NCBI GenBank assembly: GCA_021162325.1
Contig: JAGGYV010000160.1
Location: 1-8,600 of the forward strand
DNA from: Desulfobacteraceae bacterium
GTDB taxonomy: Bacteria > Desulfobacterota > Desulfobacteria > Desulfobacterales > Desulfosalsimonadaceae
DNA: 8,600 nucleotides
Direction of reading: 5' to 3'
The notes under the pieces are model-generated. The model did no database searches. It was not told the origin of the DNA and saw nothing but the letters and a program-made list of their open reading frames with translations. The translations under genes were made by a program, and so were the position numbers. The first letter of the stretch is position 1, and every line of letters starts with the position of its first letter. Positions 5,886-8,600 of the stretch are shown here, piece by piece.

Positions 5886-7214
5886 ATGCTAACAAAAAAT
5901 AACAATGACCAAGATAAAAGTTTAAAAACAGACCCAAAGCCACTTATTTTTGCCGGTATCCTGGTCATTTTCCTTTTTTTTGGTGGATTAACTGCCTGGT
6001 CTTATTTTTTACCTTTTTCAGGTGCGGTGATCGCCCCCGGAACCGTTGAGATCTCACAGGAGAAAAAAACCGTTCAGCATTTGGAAGGCGGGATTATCGA
6101 TAAAATCCTGGTTCAGCAAGGCGATGTCGTTAAAAAAGGGCAAATTTTAATAATATTAAAACGATCAACCGTTAATGCGTCGGTGTCCCTAATGAGTGGT
6201 CAGATTTGGACAAAAACCGCTCAAATGGCCAGACTACAGGCTGAAAGCGTGATGTCCGAGTCAATTCAGTGGCCGGCGTCATTAAATAAAAACAGCAATA
6301 TCGCGGATGTTTACGATGCCATCCAAAAAGAAGAGGATATTTTTTATTCCCGGCGGATGGACCTGACGGGTCAAGTCTCTTTGTTAAATTCGCAGATTGA
6401 GCAGTTAAGGGGACAACTCGAAGGTGCCAAAGAGGAATTAAAGGCACAAGATGAAATAAAATTGACTTATGAAGAAGAAATTCAAGCCAAGCAGGCTTTG
6501 TTTGACGAGGAATATCTTGATAAATCACAGCTGCTCCAGCTTAAGCGGCAACTGGCTGAAAGCAAAGGACGAACGGGAAAATTAAAACAAAGTATTGCTG
6601 AAATTAATCAAAAAATTGAAGAATTCAAACTGAGAATTGTTAATCTGCGTAACAAATATAAAGAAAATGCGATATCTGAATTGGGCGATGTTCAAAATCA
6701 AATTTTTGAACTCCAGGAAAGACTCCGACCATCAGAGGATGCCATGCAACGGTTAACCATTACGGCACCGATTGCGGGAGAAATAATCAATATGCGCTTT
6801 CACTCTGAAGACAGCGGCGTTATCCAGCCAGGCCAGCCGATTCTAGATATTGTTCCCAAAAACGCCGAGCTCATTATTTCAGCCCATATCCGTCCGGACC
6901 AAATTACACATATTAAAAAAGGACAAAAAGCAAGGGTTGCCCTCTCGGCCTTTAATCGAAGAACCACGCCGCCCGTCATGGGGGAAGTAATTTATATCTC
7001 CGCCGATCAGGTACAACAGCAATCCCCTCAAGGCGTACAGTCTTTTTATCTTGCCCATATTCACGTGCCTGAAAAAGAACTCAAAACAGCTGGTGCCTAT
7101 TTATCTCCCGGGATGCCGACTGTTTGTTACATTGAAACAGATACGAGAACGATCTTCGGCTATATGTTGGAACCCATACTTCAAATGGTCGATAAATCTT
7201 TGCGGGAATCATAA
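5886..7214 (+). CDS. Type I secretion periplasmic adaptor, HlyD/PrtE family
   Basis: This membrane-fusion protein links the ABC motor in the inner membrane to the TolC channel. Its 442-aa order is typical of the family. A short cytoplasmic N-terminus is followed by one membrane anchor (about residues 19-41). The first half of a lipoyl-like domain contains VQHLEGGIIDKILVQQGD (63-80), and a long coiled-coil hairpin spans about 160-285. The second lipoyl half is TITAPIAGEI (291-300), followed by a beta-barrel region (about 327-410). The C-terminus (YIETDTRTIFGYMLEPILQMVD, about 415-436, then KSLRES) matches the pattern by which T1SS adaptors end. There is no signal-peptidase site, as expected for an anchored protein. 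It follows ABC-2 by 18 bases and closes the locus. It is the only adaptor in the window and so presumably serves both ABC subunits. Confidence 0.94.
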   Translation: MLTKNNNDQDKSLKTDPKPLIFAGILVIFLFFGGLTAWSYFLPFSGAVIAPGTVEISQEKKTVQHLEGGIIDKILVQQGDVVKKGQILIILKRSTVNASVSLMSGQIWTKTAQMARLQAESVMSESIQWPASLNKNSNIADVYDAIQKEEDIFYSRRMDLTGQVSLLNSQIEQLRGQLEGAKEELKAQDEIKLTYEEEIQAKQALFDEEYLDKSQLLQLKRQLAESKGRTGKLKQSIAEINQKIEEFKLRIVNLRNKYKENAISELGDVQNQIFELQERLRPSEDAMQRLTITAPIAGEIINMRFHSEDSGVIQPGQPILDIVPKNAELIISAHIRPDQITHIKKGQKARVALSAFNRRTTPPVMGEVIYISADQVQQQSPQGVQSFYLAHIHVPEKELKTAGAYLSPGMPTVCYIETDTRTIFGYMLEPILQMVDKSLRES

Positions 7215-7242
7215 AAAATTTTAAATTAAATTTGCTAATTTG

Positions 7243-7271
7243 TTGACTATCATTCCGGAATAGTTTAAACT
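7243..7271 (+). promoter_or_regulatory. Possible promoter of the AAA_14/DUF4143 gene, inside the palindrome
   Basis: TTGACT (7243-7248, 5 of 6 to the -35 consensus) and TAAACT (7266-7271, 4 of 6 to the -10) are 17 bases apart. The start site would fall near 7278, about 35 bases before the ATG. The overlap with the 38-nt dyad suggests a regulated promoter, but the evidence is only consensus matching. Confidence 0.3.
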
Positions 7272-7285
7272 TTTCCGGAATGATA
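7248..7285. terminator. Near-perfect 38-nt palindrome: possible terminator or operator
   Basis: TATCATTCCGGAA (7248-7260) and TTCCGGAATGATA (7273-7285) are perfectly complementary. The intervening 12 bases contain the inner palindrome AGTTTAAACT (7262-7271), leaving a single T-T mismatch pair in the whole dyad. It starts 34 bases after the adaptor stop codon and ends 28 bases before the next ATG, so it could end the secretion transcript. Only TTTC follows the stem, so the U-tract is weak. Its left part also overlaps a promoter-like sequence, which would fit an operator. Confidence 0.4.
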
Positions 7286-7313
7286 TTTCATAAAAGAATA
7301 GTCTGGGTAAGCC

Positions 7314-8588
7314 ATGTATAAAGATCGTCTGATATACTCAGTTCTTGAAAAACAGAAAGATAACCATAAAATTACCATCCTCACAGGAGCCAGACAGGTG
7401 GGGAAAACCACGCTCATGAGAAAGCTCTGCGAAACTTTTCAAAAAACGCATGACGTCATGTTTCTGGATCTTGATATTTATTCCCAATATGAAAAAGTCA
7501 GCACCTATGAAAACTGTATCAATACACTGAAACTAAATGGGTATAACAATTCTCAAAAAAAACCGTATATCCTTTTTTTAGATGAGTTTCAGCGCTATTC
7601 GGATATCAGCCGGGTGTTAAAAAATATTTACGATCACCATCCAAACATCAAAATATATGCATCCGGTTCCTCCTCCCTGGCCATTAATGAGCAGATTCAG
7701 GAAAGCCTTGCCGGCCGCAAGCGCATTATTCATATTTACCCGTTAAGCTTTTCAGAATACCTGAATTTTATTGAAAGAGACGATCTTCTCCGGCAAATGG
7801 CTCACCAGCCGGGAATCCATTCGGATAATCTGTCTGATTTGATACCTGAGGTTTTTCAGGCCCTGGAGAAATTCCTGATATATGGCGGATACCCTGAGGT
7901 TGTCCTTTCAAGCGATAATGAGAAACCCGACGTGCTGGTTTCAATTTTTGATCTTTATGTTAAAAAAGACCTGGTTGATTTTCTTCGTGTGGAACGGATC
8001 AAACATGCCAGGACTTTAATCCGGCACATCGCTGTCAATAACGGGCAGGAAGCCAAATACCGTGAAATGGCTCAGGTGTCCGGGATTGATGAAAAAACAG
8101 TAAAAAATTATATTGAAATTCTAAAGGAGACCTTCCTTATTTCCGTTCATCCACCGTGGTTTAGCAACCGGAATAAGGAACTGGTCAAAATGCCCAAAAT
8201 CTATTTTTCTGATAGCGGGGTCAGAAATTATTTTATCAACAACTTCAATCCGGGGGCGCTTCGATCCGATATGCCGTTTCTGTTTGAAGGATTTGTCATT
8301 TCTGAGCTGATTAAAAAAGACGTTTCAGCCGACCATATCAAATTCTGGCGCACAAAAAATAAAAATGAGGTTGATTTGATCATTGATGACGGCAGGATCA
8401 TCCGGCCGGTTGAAATAAAATTTAAAAAAAAACTCAAACCTTCCGATTTCAGGGGGCTATACAGGTTCAACAAAACATATCCCGACTACACGCCCCTGTT
8501 CATGATGAATCTTTGCAGCAATATGCCTGTAAATGATATCATCTCCCAGATATCCCCGTTTGAAATCAATGCGCTGATAGACCGTTAG
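7314..8588 (+). CDS. AAA_14/DUF4143-family ATPase with PD-(D/E)XK-like C-terminus
   Basis: This 424-aa protein belongs to the widespread bacterial and archaeal ATPases annotated as AAA_14 + DUF4143, whose cellular role is not established. The N-terminal ATPase domain has Walker A GARQVGKTT (25-33), Walker B ILFLDEF (86-92, Asp90 and Glu91), a sensor-like ASGSS (116-120) and the family motif ESLAGRKR (130-137). The YPLSFSEY segment (142-149) and YGGYPEV (190-196) are also typical. Residues about 246-280 look like a winged helix-turn-helix (REMAQVSGIDEKTVKNYI). The C-terminal DUF4143 region contains FEGFVISEL (324-332), NEVDLII (351-357) and VEIKFKK (366-372). Asp354, Glu367 and Lys369 are placed as in PD-(D/E)XK nuclease-like folds. 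It is full length, starts at an ATG with only a weak Shine-Dalgarno sequence, and is separated from the secretion genes by the palindrome. Such genes are often accessory and horizontally spread; no partner gene is visible. Confidence 0.88.
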   Translation: MYKDRLIYSVLEKQKDNHKITILTGARQVGKTTLMRKLCETFQKTHDVMFLDLDIYSQYEKVSTYENCINTLKLNGYNNSQKKPYILFLDEFQRYSDISRVLKNIYDHHPNIKIYASGSSSLAINEQIQESLAGRKRIIHIYPLSFSEYLNFIERDDLLRQMAHQPGIHSDNLSDLIPEVFQALEKFLIYGGYPEVVLSSDNEKPDVLVSIFDLYVKKDLVDFLRVERIKHARTLIRHIAVNNGQEAKYREMAQVSGIDEKTVKNYIEILKETFLISVHPPWFSNRNKELVKMPKIYFSDSGVRNYFINNFNPGALRSDMPFLFEGFVISELIKKDVSADHIKFWRTKNKNEVDLIIDDGRIIRPVEIKFKKKLKPSDFRGLYRFNKTYPDYTPLFMMNLCSNMPVNDIISQISPFEINALIDR

Positions 8589-8600
8589 CGTCTGACCGAA

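Noticed and set aside
6172..6528. 118-codon open frame on the - strand within the adaptor gene.
   Set aside because: It is antisense to the coiled-coil region of a well-supported gene, with no domain and no ribosome binding site evident.

Overview
The window encodes a complete-looking type I secretion (T1SS) export machine from a diderm bacterium, followed by an unrelated accessory ATPase gene. The low-to-middling G+C content, the style of the proteins and the interspersed hairpin and MITE-like repeats fit a marine or sediment deltaproteobacterium (Desulfobacterota, perhaps Desulfobacteraceae-like). That assignment is inferred from general appearance, because there is no rRNA or other marker gene here. 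All genes are on the + strand.

Layout: 109-330 encodes a 73-residue single-pass membrane protein that I do not recognise. 331-536 is a gap with a cluster of short hairpin repeats. 537-2225 is a PrtD-type T1SS ABC transporter (ABC-1). 2226-2409 is a gap with a second hairpin cluster. 2410-3912 is a TolC-family outer-membrane channel. 3913-4181 is a gap filled mostly by a 164-bp non-coding MITE-like element with imperfect terminal inverted repeats and a 6-bp direct repeat at its borders. 4182-5867 is a second PrtD-type ABC transporter (ABC-2), a diverged paralogue of ABC-1. 5886-7214 is the HlyD/PrtE-type periplasmic adaptor. 7248-7285 is a near-perfect 38-nt palindrome that ends the secretion locus. 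7314-8588 is an ATPase of the AAA_14/DUF4143 family.

How it works together: the two ABC proteins, the adaptor and the TolC protein together supply the inner-membrane motor, periplasmic duct and outer-membrane pore of one trans-envelope exporter. Having two different ABC subunits with a single adaptor and a single TolC suggests a heterodimeric motor, as proposed for the MARTX exporter RtxB/RtxE. ABC-1 has an altered ABC signature (PSGGQ), while ABC-2 keeps LSGGQ. No secreted substrate (RTX protein, giant adhesin, protease) lies in the window.

The most distinctive non-coding signal is a family of about 23-nt hairpin units with GTAG-like heads, arranged in inverted pairs on both sides of ABC-1. 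They differ mainly by compensatory base-pair changes. This matches the architecture of REP/BIME elements, whose mobilisation is linked to Y1 (RAYT) transposases; no such transposase is in the window.
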